From an uncultured Pseudodesulfovibrio sp. (GTDB lineage: Bacteria; Desulfobacterota; Desulfovibrionia; Desulfovibrionales; Desulfovibrionaceae): DNA of 64,000 bases. Below the pieces are notes generated by a model. The model saw only the letters and a list, made by a program, of their open reading frames with translations. It was not told the origin of the DNA and did no database searches. The position numbers and the translations under genes were made by a program. Below are positions 36,108-45,524 of this stretch, piece after piece. How positions within the stretch are numbered: the first letter of the stretch is position 1; every line of letters starts with the position of its first letter. The stretch is taken from contig NZ_OY782498.1 in the NCBI RefSeq assembly GCF_963677845.1, positions 2,673,518 to 2,737,517 on the forward strand. The letters run 5' to 3'.

Positions 36108-37397
36108 TTAGAAATCGTATACCTGCAAGAGTAAATCTGTTTGCGTGACAACTCCGACTAACTTGTCCCCGTCAACCACAGCGAGTAATCCTTCCTTTGC
36201 CTTGGTCATAAGAAGAACGGCCTCTCGACAGCAAGTGCTTGGGGCAAGCTTCGAAATATTGCGTCTGGCGTAACCTTTGACCGGAACATTGGCCCGACCA
36301 CTTTTTTCCGCTTTTGCGCAATCCATCACCGACAACCCACCAATCAAAGTCATCTTTTCGCAGATCATCAATCCTGAAATCTTTTTGAGGGAAAGCTTTT
36401 CGGAAGCTTGAGCCATGGTTGCGTCAGCTTCCACGATAAATTTGGACGGATCGGACATAACCGCACGTACCTCGGTCGCATCATTACAAGCACGGTCTAT
36501 AAGAGATTGAACCTGCATGGCAGCTTCTGCCGGACTGGCATCTTTGATGATTGCAGAACCGGCACCCGGATGGCCGCCTCCTCCCAATGTCCGCATTACT
36601 TGTCCGATGTCGATGAACTGCGGCTTACCCCGTCCAATAATCATGCACTTTTGCGAGTCTGACTGGAATATGCCAAAAGCAGCATCTACTCCTCTGAATT
36701 CTCTGAACTTATTAACAAGCGAGGAAAGAGATGTCATACCGTTGTTAATTGTCAAAGCGCAAATTCCCACACTTACGGTACCAACATTGATGATTTCCGA
36801 CTCTTCAAGAATCCTCCCAAAAAGTTCGGTGTGAGCATCGTCCATAGCGTCATCCAAGTAGGCAGATACCACGTTGAGGTCGGCACCATTTTCGATGAGA
36901 TAACTCACCATGGCCGCATCCCTGCCCGTAACACAAGGATAGCGAAGACACCCAGTGTCGGAGTAAATACCGAGAAGGAAAAGTGTTGCATGCATGGGGG
37001 ACATCGGAGTGTCGCGTTCTTGCATCTTTTCCAGGAGCAGAGTCACTGCCGCGCCGACTTCTTCACGATGGGTTTCACTGCTGTCAATGGTCACGCCTTC
37101 CATGTGATGATCCCAGCAAATGACTTCAAGATCCTCTCTTTCAGCAAGAGAATCCATCTTGTCCAAACGCTTCCAGTTGTTGGCATCGACCACAATAAGA
37201 GAAGTCACTTCATCAAGATCAAACCCTTTTCTGGGGACAATTCTCAAAATATTTTGATGGATTGCCAAAAACTGCTTCACTTCGGGATTGACCATGCTGG
37301 GGAGCACTCCAACGGCTCCCGGATAAAGAAACGTACAGGCAACAACTGAAGCCAAGGCATCAAAATCAGTCCGAGTATGTGTTGTAACAAATTGCAT
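36108..37397 (-). CDS. DHH-family phosphoesterase with two CBS domains
   Basis: 429 residues from the ATG at 37397 (TGGAGAG upstream). DHH motifs: THTRTDFDALAS, VVDANNW, CWDHHMEG and GIYSDTGCLRYP; DHHA1: GGGGHPGAGSAI. C-terminal CBS pair (about 305-429), ending VVDGDKLVGVVTQTDLL. This matches the front half of the long DHH-CBS-nucleotidyltransferase proteins (A-adding tRNA enzymes) found in some Deltaproteobacteria, but the polymerase domain is missing. The phosphoesterase could act on short oligonucleotides or dinucleotides, with CBS domains sensing adenine nucleotides. Substrate not determined. Confidence 0.85.
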   Translation of the reverse strand: MQFVTTHTRTDFDALASVVACTFLYPGAVGVLPSMVNPEVKQFLAIHQNILRIVPRKGFDLDEVTSLIVVDANNWKRLDKMDSLAEREDLEVICWDHHMEGVTIDSSETHREEVGAAVTLLLEKMQERDTPMSPMHATLFLLGIYSDTGCLRYPCVTGRDAAMVSYLIENGADLNVVSAYLDDAMDDAHTELFGRILEESEIINVGTVSVGICALTINNGMTSLSSLVNKFREFRGVDAAFGIFQSDSQKCMIIGRGKPQFIDIGQVMRTLGGGGHPGAGSAIIKDASPAEAAMQVQSLIDRACNDATEVRAVMSDPSKFIVEADATMAQASEKLSLKKISGLMICEKMTLIGGLSVMDCAKAEKSGRANVPVKGYARRNISKLAPSTCCREAVLLMTKAKEGLLAVVDGDKLVGVVTQTDLLLQVYDF

Positions 37398-37618
37398 CGT
37401 ATTGACTCTCCAGAGGTACGCATCATGGACGTTATTGTATTTTGCCCCCACCATGTAACACAGTTGCAGGACACTGCAATCCACCCCAAAGTAAGGAAAT
37501 CCAAAACCGCAGATAAAACAACGGCACAAACATACTCATCATTTGCTTAAAAATTATAATCAATATATCGCTATGATGAATAACCGGCTTTTATTGATAA
37601 CTTTAATTTTATACCTCT

Positions 37619-38887
37619 ATGCGCACAATTGTACTTCTGTTTATTGCTCTCTTAACATTTCCCGCAAACCTTTTGGCTGCGGACGGCGTTGCGTACCCTT
37701 ATGACGACCCCTTTCAGGCCACCGTGTATGGTACTCCGCCGGAACTTATCCACGCAATAAAAGACCCCGTTAAACCAAAACTGCGTTCGCTCCGTATCAA
37801 GAATAGACAAGTGCCGAGCGTCTTCTCCTACAGCGATGAGATGTACTACAGTACCGCTTTGCAAGACGACGAGGCTCCGCTTATTTTCATCATCGCGGGC
37901 ACAGGCGCCGAGCACAATTCCTCGAAAATGAAATTTCTGACTCAAGCCTTTTATCAGGCCGGGTACCATGTCGTGGCCCTTTCTTCGCCAACGCATATGA
38001 ATTTCATTGTCAGTATTTCTGAATTCGCCGCACCGGGTTATGTGCCTCACGATGTGGACGATCTTTACAGGGTAATGCTCTGGATCAAGAAAGAGATTGA
38101 AGAGGAGAGGGAAGTAACCGACTATTTCATCACGGGGTACAGTCTCGGCGCAATGCATGCCGCCTTTCTTACCCACAAGGATTCAGAACTCGGCGACTTC
38201 AATTTCCGAAAAGCACTCATGATCAACCCGCCCGTCAGTCTCTATCACTCCGTAGGCCGACTGGATTCATGGCTCACCCCCGAAAATCTTGGAGACAGGA
38301 CGGAACACGAAGAGATCGAACGACTCGTCAATATTTTCTCCAACTACTATGAACGTGCGGACGTTACTGACCTCGACGACGATTTCATGTATGAAATGAT
38401 TACGCATGTTGACCTGAAAGACGAGGATTTGCGTGCGCTGATCGCCGTAGACTTCCGGGTCTCGTCATCATCCATGATATTTTCTTCCGATGTCTGTTTG
38501 CAGGCCGGATATATAGTTCCCCCCAATGCCTACCCTCTCACGGCAGGCACCTCTCTCATGCCGTATGCCGAAGAAGCCTTCGACATCAGCTTTGAAGAAT
38601 ACATGACAGAATTTCTTCTGCCCTATTTGCAGTATTTGTATCCAACGATGGATCGCTACGACATGCTCAAGAAATGCAGCCTGTATGACATCCGTACCTA
38701 TCTCAAAGAAACGGACAAAATCGTCCTTATCGGCAATCGTGACGACGTCATACTTAATGAGCAAGATCTCTCTTTCATCAAAAATGTCTTCGGCAACCGC
38801 GCGAAATTATTTTATAGTGGCGGACATTGCGGCAACATAATGTTTGGTCCATTTGTCGAATCCATGCTTGAGATGGTGAAGTCATGA
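37619..38887 (+). CDS. Exported alpha/beta hydrolase paired with MlaA
   Basis: 422 residues with a signal peptide ending LLAA (about residue 20). LIFIIAGTGAEHNSSKM looks like the oxyanion region, ITGYSLGAMHAAFL carries the GxSxG nucleophile elbow (about residue 182), and a late GGHCGN can supply the histidine. The gene overlaps mlaA by four bases (ATGA), so the two are translationally coupled. A periplasmic hydrolase coupled to MlaA suggests action on phospholipids or lysophospholipids of the outer membrane. Substrate is unproven. Confidence 0.8.
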   Translation: MRTIVLLFIALLTFPANLLAADGVAYPYDDPFQATVYGTPPELIHAIKDPVKPKLRSLRIKNRQVPSVFSYSDEMYYSTALQDDEAPLIFIIAGTGAEHNSSKMKFLTQAFYQAGYHVVALSSPTHMNFIVSISEFAAPGYVPHDVDDLYRVMLWIKKEIEEEREVTDYFITGYSLGAMHAAFLTHKDSELGDFNFRKALMINPPVSLYHSVGRLDSWLTPENLGDRTEHEEIERLVNIFSNYYERADVTDLDDDFMYEMITHVDLKDEDLRALIAVDFRVSSSSMIFSSDVCLQAGYIVPPNAYPLTAGTSLMPYAEEAFDISFEEYMTEFLLPYLQYLYPTMDRYDMLKKCSLYDIRTYLKETDKIVLIGNRDDVILNEQDLSFIKNVFGNRAKLFYSGGHCGNIMFGPFVESMLEMVKS

Positions 38888-39687
38888 TGCGACCCACAGC
38901 AGTCCTTCAATGCATCCTCGTATTCGCCTTGCTGTCGTTTCTCGGCGCATGTGGCGCGGCCACGACAACTCATATTGAACCAGCTCTCGATCTTCCCGTT
39001 TCAAAATTTCAAACCACTGCCAATCATTGGCCGGAAGCCCGCCAGCATGATCTGAAATTCATGGAAGTGTACGATCCATGGGAACCCATGAACCGACATC
39101 TCTACAATTTCAACGCGGGATTCGATGAGCATTTCATGCTTCCTGTCACCTCCGGGTACGAAGCCGTATTGCCTTCCCCTGTCCGGTCAGGTGTTTCCAA
39201 CTTCATACAGAATGTGAATGAGCTTCCAACACTTGTGAACTGCATATTGCAAGGTAAAATCGAAAAAAGCGCCATCACCTCATCACGATTCCTCATCAAC
39301 TCGACACTCGGTATCGCCGGAATCATGGACCTGGCCTCTGACAACCCCAATTATGCACTGCAAAAAGAAGATTTCGGGCAAACACTTGGTGTATGGGGCT
39401 TCGGTGACGGACCATATTTCGTCATGCCGATATTCGGCCCATCAAACGTGCGTGACACAGTCGGTTTCGGCGGAGATTTCATGCTCGTACTGATACAAAT
39501 GAAACATATGTATAGACTGCTCGGGGTGAACAACCCCCAAACCGTCGGATATGCAGAACTCGCTATTCGAGCTTTGAACAGACGATCAAACACGGCTTTC
39601 CGCTACCACGAAACAGGCTCGCCCTTCGAATATGAAATGATCCGTTTTATTTACACAAAGAAACGCGAGCTGGATATCCAGCACTGA
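38884..39687 (+). CDS. mlaA: MlaA/VacJ outer-membrane lipoprotein
   Basis: 267 residues. Lipobox FLGAC (Cys23). MlaA blocks: YDPWEPMNRHLYNFNAGFDEHF, VRSGVSNFIQNVNELPTLVNCILQGK, RFLINSTLGIAGIMDLAS, DFGQTLGVWGFGDGPYFVMPIFGPSNVRD. MlaA forms a channel that removes mislocalised phospholipid from the outer leaflet and hands it to MlaC. The rest of the Mla system (MlaBCDEF) is not in the window. It overlaps the hydrolase gene by four bases. Confidence 0.95.
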   Translation: MMRPTAVLQCILVFALLSFLGACGAATTTHIEPALDLPVSKFQTTANHWPEARQHDLKFMEVYDPWEPMNRHLYNFNAGFDEHFMLPVTSGYEAVLPSPVRSGVSNFIQNVNELPTLVNCILQGKIEKSAITSSRFLINSTLGIAGIMDLASDNPNYALQKEDFGQTLGVWGFGDGPYFVMPIFGPSNVRDTVGFGGDFMLVLIQMKHMYRLLGVNNPQTVGYAELAIRALNRRSNTAFRYHETGSPFEYEMIRFIYTKKRELDIQH

Positions 39688-39816
39688 TAATCTCGGTTTT
39701 CATCACAAGAGTCCGAACATGAAGGTTCATTACCTTCACGATCTCGGACTCGATGAAACACGGGAGGCCATCGAAGGAACCTTATAAGCTAAAACTAAGC
39801 TAGGAAGTAGACCAAT

Positions 39817-39844
39817 GGGTCGGGATGAGAGTTCCGACCCTTTT
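39817..39844 (+). terminator. Terminator of the hydrolase-mlaA operon
   Basis: GGGTCGG (39817-39823) and CCGACCC (39834-39840), 10-base loop, then TTTT. It also marks the left border of the A+T-rich KAP gene region. Confidence 0.85.
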
Positions 39845-40005
39845 CTTTTGGTGGCTGACACTGCTCCAGCTTGAGAGTATACAGACTTCGAAATAGATCA
39901 ACAGATAAACAAACCATGACCAAATTGATACTTACCCCACTCAAATATTCTTTCTCACTGATTAAAGATTATTTTTCAAAACCAAAACCTATACTTGGTG
40001 GAACA

Positions 40006-41931
40006 ATGTCAAATCAACACATTACTGATTACCTGACCGACTACATCGAAACAAAAACGCCTACTGAACACGCTATCTTAATCAATGGCAAATGGGGTTC
40101 TGGAAAGACATGGCTTATTAAGACATTCATTAAAGATTACAAACCCCAAAATGATGATGTAAAATTAATCCTAATCAGCTTATATGGCATAACTTCATTA
40201 GAAGATATCAATAGTGAATACATAAGACAGGCTTATCCCATACTTAGTTCCAAAGGTATGATCTTGGGAAAAGCGGTTGGGAAAGCTATGCTAAAAGGAT
40301 TTTTAAAATTGGACATTGATGGGGACAAGAACAAAGACGGAGAAATCAATTTAAATGATTGCAGTGGATTAATCTCAAATAAAGATTTTGAATCCAATAA
40401 GCACATCCTTTTCTTCGATGATGTCGAAAGGTGTGAACTAAACATCGTCCAAGTCCTTGGGTATATAAATCACTTTGTCGAAATGCAGGGTTATAAGGCT
40501 GTTATACTTGCTAATGACGACAAGATCGCCAAACGCTGGGAAAAATCTAATAAGGATGACCAAGGCACTTATGCTGACATGAAAGAAAAACTTATTGGCA
40601 AGACTTTTAAGATAGAATCAAATCCCGCCGAAGCCATATTGTCATTTATAGATAACATCACTCACAAAAAAACAAAGCACATATGTAAAAAATCATCAGA
40701 TCAAATAATAAGCATCTACAAAGAATCGATGTACGAAAACCTAAGGCAAATTAAGCGAGCACTCTTGGAATTCGAATCTCTAATTAAGTCTCTACCTAAT
40801 GACATCCTAAACAATGACGATTTTAACAAACATTTTCTTTCTTTGTTTTTAGTATACACGATAGAATCGAACAAAACTATTTTTACTGGTGAAATAAGTA
40901 GCAACCTAGTTAGCTTACGAATGAGGAACAGAAAAAAGGACCTACCATCAAAACTCGAAGTAACAATAAACAAATACACAACAGTGGATGCTAAAGATCC
41001 ACTCCTCAATCAGGATGCATGGGATAACATAATTTTTTCAAATGCTGCACTTGATGTCGAATTGATAAAAACATCTATCCTTAACACACCCTACTTCTAC
41101 ACATCAAAAACCCCTGCTTGGAAACAACTGCGGAATCTTTATAGCCTTGAAGATGAAGAGTTTGATTCTCTAAAAGAAGTAGTCAAAGGTCAATTTCAAA
41201 ATTGTGATATCGCTTCGCCTCAAATACTTCTCCACATGTTCGGAATTCTATTGACCATTTCCAAGAATGATTTGCTCGGGATGAAGGAAGACAGGTTGGT
41301 GAAGCAGGCAAAGAAAAACATAGACAAACTACTCAATGATGGTCGGCTTTACACTGAGAAAATGCTGCCCTCGTGGAACGACCTCGACGACCTTGATTCA
41401 TTGGAAGATCTGCAATGCCGCTTCCACCAAAAAGAATTTAAGCAAGTTGTAAAATACTACAAACAGCAACAAGACGTCGGTAAACAAAAATTCCTAAAAA
41501 AAGCGTCAAATGAGCTAATCAAACTTATGACCGATGACCCACATGAATTCCTGCTGTCTGTAATTCGTACCAATCATGGGAATTGCAGGTTCTATGATAA
41601 GCCTATTCTTTCACATATCGACCCAGCACTTTTCGTGGAGACCTTTGCAAAACTGCCCAACCATCAAAAAGGAGAGATTAGAAGTGCCATCTCACTGAGG
41701 TACAGAGATTTCTTCACTGAAAAGTTAACTTCAGAATTGGAATGGCTTGTTGAAGTACAGAAGTTAATGATTGAAGAATCTAAAAAATGGGAAGGAAAGG
41801 TAAGCTCAATCCACTACAAAATGATGATTGAGCAAAAACTAGAGAATAGCATCGCCAACCTTAAAGAAAAATTGGAAAAGAAAAAGGTCAACGAAAAAAC
41901 TAGCGTAAAAGAAAAAGCCCTTACAACTTAA
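40006..41931 (+). CDS. KAP-family P-loop NTPase with an EF-hand-like loop
   Basis: 641 residues from the ATG at 40006 (GGTGGA upstream, HITDYL N terminus as in relatives); an ATG at 39916 would add 30 residues. Walker A GKWGSGKT (28-35) and Walker B HILFFDDVE (133-141) define the KAP NTPase. Between them (107-118) is DKNKDGEINLND, which fits the 12-residue EF-hand/dockerin calcium loop at positions 1, 3, 5, 6, 8 and 12. No transmembrane insert of the usual KAP kind is obvious. The C terminus is a Lys/Glu-rich helix. The gene is A+T-rich, isolated and beside tRNA genes, so it was probably acquired. KAP NTPases include PifA (phage exclusion) and QatA; a defence role is a guess. Confidence 0.82.
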   Translation: MSNQHITDYLTDYIETKTPTEHAILINGKWGSGKTWLIKTFIKDYKPQNDDVKLILISLYGITSLEDINSEYIRQAYPILSSKGMILGKAVGKAMLKGFLKLDIDGDKNKDGEINLNDCSGLISNKDFESNKHILFFDDVERCELNIVQVLGYINHFVEMQGYKAVILANDDKIAKRWEKSNKDDQGTYADMKEKLIGKTFKIESNPAEAILSFIDNITHKKTKHICKKSSDQIISIYKESMYENLRQIKRALLEFESLIKSLPNDILNNDDFNKHFLSLFLVYTIESNKTIFTGEISSNLVSLRMRNRKKDLPSKLEVTINKYTTVDAKDPLLNQDAWDNIIFSNAALDVELIKTSILNTPYFYTSKTPAWKQLRNLYSLEDEEFDSLKEVVKGQFQNCDIASPQILLHMFGILLTISKNDLLGMKEDRLVKQAKKNIDKLLNDGRLYTEKMLPSWNDLDDLDSLEDLQCRFHQKEFKQVVKYYKQQQDVGKQKFLKKASNELIKLMTDDPHEFLLSVIRTNHGNCRFYDKPILSHIDPALFVETFAKLPNHQKGEIRSAISLRYRDFFTEKLTSELEWLVEVQKLMIEESKKWEGKVSSIHYKMMIEQKLENSIANLKEKLEKKKVNEKTSVKEKALTT

Positions 41932-41942
41932 TGTAAGGGCTT
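41907..41942 (-). terminator. tRNA-operon terminator overlapping the KAP stop codon
   Basis: Arms AAGCCCTTACA (41915-41925) and TGTAAGGGCTT (41932-41942) with a 6-base loop. The T-rich run is on the minus strand, so it ends the tRNA-Val/tRNA-Asp transcript. The KAP stop lies inside the hairpin. Confidence 0.85.
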
Positions 41943-41952
41943 GATCTTCTAG

Positions 41953-42029
<77 letters not shown>

Positions 42030-42072
42030 GCACTATATATAAAGGGCGTTAAGCAATCCCTCTATGTCAAAT

Positions 42073-42148
42073 TGGTGGGCGCTACAGGGCTCGAACCTGT
42101 GACCCTCGCCTTGTAAGGGCGATGCTCTCCCAGCTGAGCTAAGCGCCC
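42073..42148 (-). tRNA. tRNA-Val (anticodon TAC)
   Basis: Acceptor stem GGGCGCT (42148-42142) pairs with AGCGCCC, discriminator A and encoded CCA (42075-42073). D-arm TAGCTCAGCTGGGAGAGC, anticodon loop CTTACAA giving TAC, and T-loop GTTCGAG. 76 nucleotides including CCA. Confidence 0.97.
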
Positions 42149-42329
42149 GCAGGAATGGAGTGTCTATCTTGGCTTGTTTCGCTTGTCAACCACATTTTGT
42201 AAAATGGTTGGCTGCGTTGCCGGAACTCCTCATCCGCGTTCAGCGAAAGGGATACTGCCCATCCGCCGCCTGTTTGTCAACGGGTTTTTTCAAAAAATTT
42301 CAACTTCGCAACCGACTGGAATATATCAG

Positions 42330-43613
42330 CTATTTGATCGCCCACAACAGACGACTCCCCTTTCGAGACAGCCAACCCAGCGAAAGCCCCCGGTAATAAA
42401 GGCCTACAGGTCCTTTCCCGGAAGCGAAACGAACACTTTGCCCGGTAAAAAGTTGCTCCAAAATAGCAATATCATCCACATCCAAAACATCAAATCGGGC
42501 CTGCTTTGGAGTTGACGGCAACAAGATTCTAGCCAGACCGCCGGGTAAAAACTTCAATCTATCACCTTTGCCTGCCACTTTGCCCAACGGAAAACCTTGC
42601 CAACGAATCGAGCCAGGAATCATTTTCAAGGCCTGTTCCGGCAAAAAGAAAGCCTTCCCCCCAAAATTGAACACTTCGCCAGCCGGAAGATTTTCCAAAT
42701 GCAGATGCTCGCCACCGATCATTCGAGAAAGCCGCAATTTGTTTCCGGGCAGCTCTCTTTTTTGCACACGAGAACCATCCGTTGCACTGTTCAACGCTTT
42801 TTTGCGGAAGCGCGCCAAGAAAAACCCCTGCCCCGCCGAGGCCTCATCTACCCGCAACACGCCATCCATCCCATCCAGAAGAGGCGCACCAAAAACAAAC
42901 CCCTCAGGCTCGTCAAGCGGCTCCAATTCAAGGTCCAGCGTTTCTAACGCCCAAGCCACCTGCTCCTCGTTTTCTTCTATATTAGTAGTACAGGTCGAAT
43001 ACAGAACCGTACCACCGGGCTTGAGTAAGCCTGCCGCCTTTTCAAGGAGCGTCTTTTGCAAAGCTATTAAAGGAGCTGTCTTGGAACCGGACCAGACATC
43101 CATGACTTTGGGATTTTTTTCGGCTGTTCCCCAACCGCTGCATGGAGGATCAAGTTGGATATATTCCCAAGATTGCTCAGGGAAAGGCAAATCCTGAGCC
43201 ATGGCCTTGGCCGTGACCGCATTGACTGACCCTGTGCGCCGAAGATTGGCCCTCAGAGTTCCCAACCTGTCCGCTGAAGGCTCGGATGCAAAAACAAACC
43301 CGTGCGGCCCGACAAGCCGAGACAAGAGGCTCGTCTTGCTGCCGGGGGCTGAACACATATCCAAGACGCTGGCTCCTAAAGGCGGATCAAGCGTCAGCGG
43401 CGGAAGCATTGATGATCGATCTTGAATATATATGAGTCCAAAACGGGACGCCAAACTTTCACCAAGAGGAAACGGCTCATGCGTCAACTTGCGAGCACCA
43501 AAATAAAACGGCTCTGGTTCAAAAGAAAAACCCTGAGCAACAAGCAGGCTCTCCACAAGAGGAATAGCCGTGTCATCACACACGAGGCGGAAAGTTCGTC
43601 CAAATTGCGTCAT
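42330..43613 (-). CDS. RsmB/RsmF-family RNA 5-methylcytosine methyltransferase
   Basis: 427 residues from the ATG at 43613 (GGGAG upstream). SAM site LDMCSAPGSKTSLL, motif IV LDPPCSGWGTAEKNP with one cysteine, and motif VI YSTCTTNIEENEEQV with the catalytic cysteine, the pair typical of NOL1/NOP2/Sun enzymes. The C-terminal region (about 290-427: NKLRLSRMIGGEHLHLE, GLYYRGLSLGWL) looks like the PUA-type tail of RsmF. It methylates a cytosine in rRNA or tRNA; the exact site is not evident. Confidence 0.9.
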   Translation of the reverse strand: MTQFGRTFRLVCDDTAIPLVESLLVAQGFSFEPEPFYFGARKLTHEPFPLGESLASRFGLIYIQDRSSMLPPLTLDPPLGASVLDMCSAPGSKTSLLSRLVGPHGFVFASEPSADRLGTLRANLRRTGSVNAVTAKAMAQDLPFPEQSWEYIQLDPPCSGWGTAEKNPKVMDVWSGSKTAPLIALQKTLLEKAAGLLKPGGTVLYSTCTTNIEENEEQVAWALETLDLELEPLDEPEGFVFGAPLLDGMDGVLRVDEASAGQGFFLARFRKKALNSATDGSRVQKRELPGNKLRLSRMIGGEHLHLENLPAGEVFNFGGKAFFLPEQALKMIPGSIRWQGFPLGKVAGKGDRLKFLPGGLARILLPSTPKQARFDVLDVDDIAILEQLFTGQSVRFASGKGPVGLYYRGLSLGWLSRKGSRLLWAIK

Positions 43614-43819
43614 ACAGACTCCCGGGTCGGTTATACAGGTCATCCATACAAACCGACCTGCTTCTCAAATGCATCAATAGCGGCTTCCATCCGACCTATC
43701 AAGCACCTTGAGCTTTGCATACCGAGACGGAAACTGGTACAAGGTCCTGCCGTACTGTAGAGTACGGTATCCAAAAAATGACACTCTTATCGGATATCAC
43801 CCATCTCTCGGAGGAATAT

Positions 43820-45472
43820 ATGACTCATCGACGTTTTATCACCGCCTGCATCGCCTTGATGGCGACTCTGCTCATGGCTCTACCCGCCCTTGCCTCTGGA
43901 GCCAAAAGTTTCGCGGTCGTGCCGTTCACTTACAACGGCCCCCAGAAATATTCATATTTCCCCAAAGCGCTCCAAGCAAGCTTGGAAAGTGACCTCGAAT
44001 GGTTGGGGCAAGTTGAACCGACCACCAAGGACACATCTTCCCTGACAACTCCTTCCAATAAGGCAGACGCGCTCAACGCTCTTCGCGGACTTGAGCTTGA
44101 TCATCTGGTATTTGGTGACATTTCCATCCTTGGGAAAAAAGCCCACATCAAGATGGAAGTCGTCAGCGAAGACGGCAAAGCCTGGATGAAAAAAGGTGAG
44201 ATGGGACTTGATGAAATAACCTCATGGTTAGACGACCAAAGCAAGGTCATTCAGGGCGATGTGTTCAACCGCCCGGGCTATGGAACCGCTGAAAAAACAG
44301 CTAAAAAAGAAATCGATACCGACAAGCCTGCTTCTCCCATGTCTTCCGCGTTCATCCCCGCCGACGGCACCTACAAGCAGGACAACCTGAATCCTCAATT
44401 CCGCTATGAAGGTGGGGCTGAAACCGCCGGGCGCTGGAGAAGCCAAACCTTGCGCTACTCTTCCTATGGAATGTACGTGGCTGATGGTGATGCCGACGGA
44501 CAGAACGAAGTTTTCATTCTCCAAAAATCCGCCATCTCTGCCTATCGTTTCAAGGAAGGCAAGTTACAACATTTATCCACCTTTGACTTGCCGTCCAACG
44601 TCATGAGTGTCCGTATGGAAATAGCCGACTTAAACAAAGACGGCATGCCGGAATTCATCATTGGCGGCTACCAGTTTGAATCCCAATATGGAATTAAAGC
44701 CCCGGACGGAGATCCTCGCTCAAGCATTCTTTCCTTTGAAGGCGGCAAATTCAAATACATCGTTAAAAGATATAGCAAATTCCTGGGCATCCTGAGAATC
44801 CCGCCTACTTACATGCCTATTTTGGTCGCCCAGAAAAAAGGACAGCGCTACCTGTTCGACAAACACATTTATGAAGCCTTCATCAAAGGCGATTCCATTT
44901 CATTGGGACAAAGAATTCAGGCTCCGCCTTTTGGCACAGTCTACAACATGACGTATCTGCCTCAGGAACTCGGTTACAACTATGTAATTCTCAGCAACAA
45001 ACACAAGCTCGTAACCTACAGCCAAACAATGGAACGACTGAACGAATCCGACGCGACTTTCAACAGTTCCGGAGTAGTTGTCCCCACGGCTGACAAAATG
45101 CTTGGCATGGGTCCCGGCGTCACTGAAGAACAAATCATGGCGTATAACATTCCCTTCAGAATGATTACGGCCCCGCTCACATCCAAAAAATACGAATTGC
45201 TGGTCAACAAAGATTTGTCGGCATCGGCTCAAATATTTTCCAGCTATCACTACTACACACAGGGCGAAATTCATTCACTGGCCTGGGATGGCGTAGGCAT
45301 GAACCTCGCGTGGAAAACCCGCCGCATCAAGGGACAGGTTTCCGACATCGCCTTGGCTGATCTGAACAACGATGGCAACAAACAGTTGTGTGTTCTCATC
45401 AACACTTTTGCAGGCATAGGCTACGGCAACCGCAAGACCGTAGTTGTGGCTTACGACCTCAACCTTCAGTAA
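43820..45472 (+). CDS. Exported FG-GAP/VCBS-repeat protein
   Basis: 550 residues from the ATG at 43820, preceded by GGAGGA. Signal peptide ends ALAS (about residue 26). An N-terminal domain (FAVVPFTYNGPQKYSYFPKAL) resembles FlgO/TolB-like periplasmic domains. Calcium-type repeat loops are visible: DGDADGQNEVFIL, DLNKDGMPEFIIGG and DLNNDGNKQLCVLI, as in FG-GAP or integrin-like propellers. It likely acts in the periplasm or on the surface; the ligand is unknown. The TRAP gene dctP begins 52 bases later in the same direction, so co-transcription is possible. Confidence 0.8.
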   Translation: MTHRRFITACIALMATLLMALPALASGAKSFAVVPFTYNGPQKYSYFPKALQASLESDLEWLGQVEPTTKDTSSLTTPSNKADALNALRGLELDHLVFGDISILGKKAHIKMEVVSEDGKAWMKKGEMGLDEITSWLDDQSKVIQGDVFNRPGYGTAEKTAKKEIDTDKPASPMSSAFIPADGTYKQDNLNPQFRYEGGAETAGRWRSQTLRYSSYGMYVADGDADGQNEVFILQKSAISAYRFKEGKLQHLSTFDLPSNVMSVRMEIADLNKDGMPEFIIGGYQFESQYGIKAPDGDPRSSILSFEGGKFKYIVKRYSKFLGILRIPPTYMPILVAQKKGQRYLFDKHIYEAFIKGDSISLGQRIQAPPFGTVYNMTYLPQELGYNYVILSNKHKLVTYSQTMERLNESDATFNSSGVVVPTADKMLGMGPGVTEEQIMAYNIPFRMITAPLTSKKYELLVNKDLSASAQIFSSYHYYTQGEIHSLAWDGVGMNLAWKTRRIKGQVSDIALADLNNDGNKQLCVLINTFAGIGYGNRKTVVVAYDLNLQ

Positions 45473-45524
45473 ACAACGGCTTTGAGAGGGCCGTTCGAAC
45501 CATAAGCATTTTGAGGAGAGAGAG

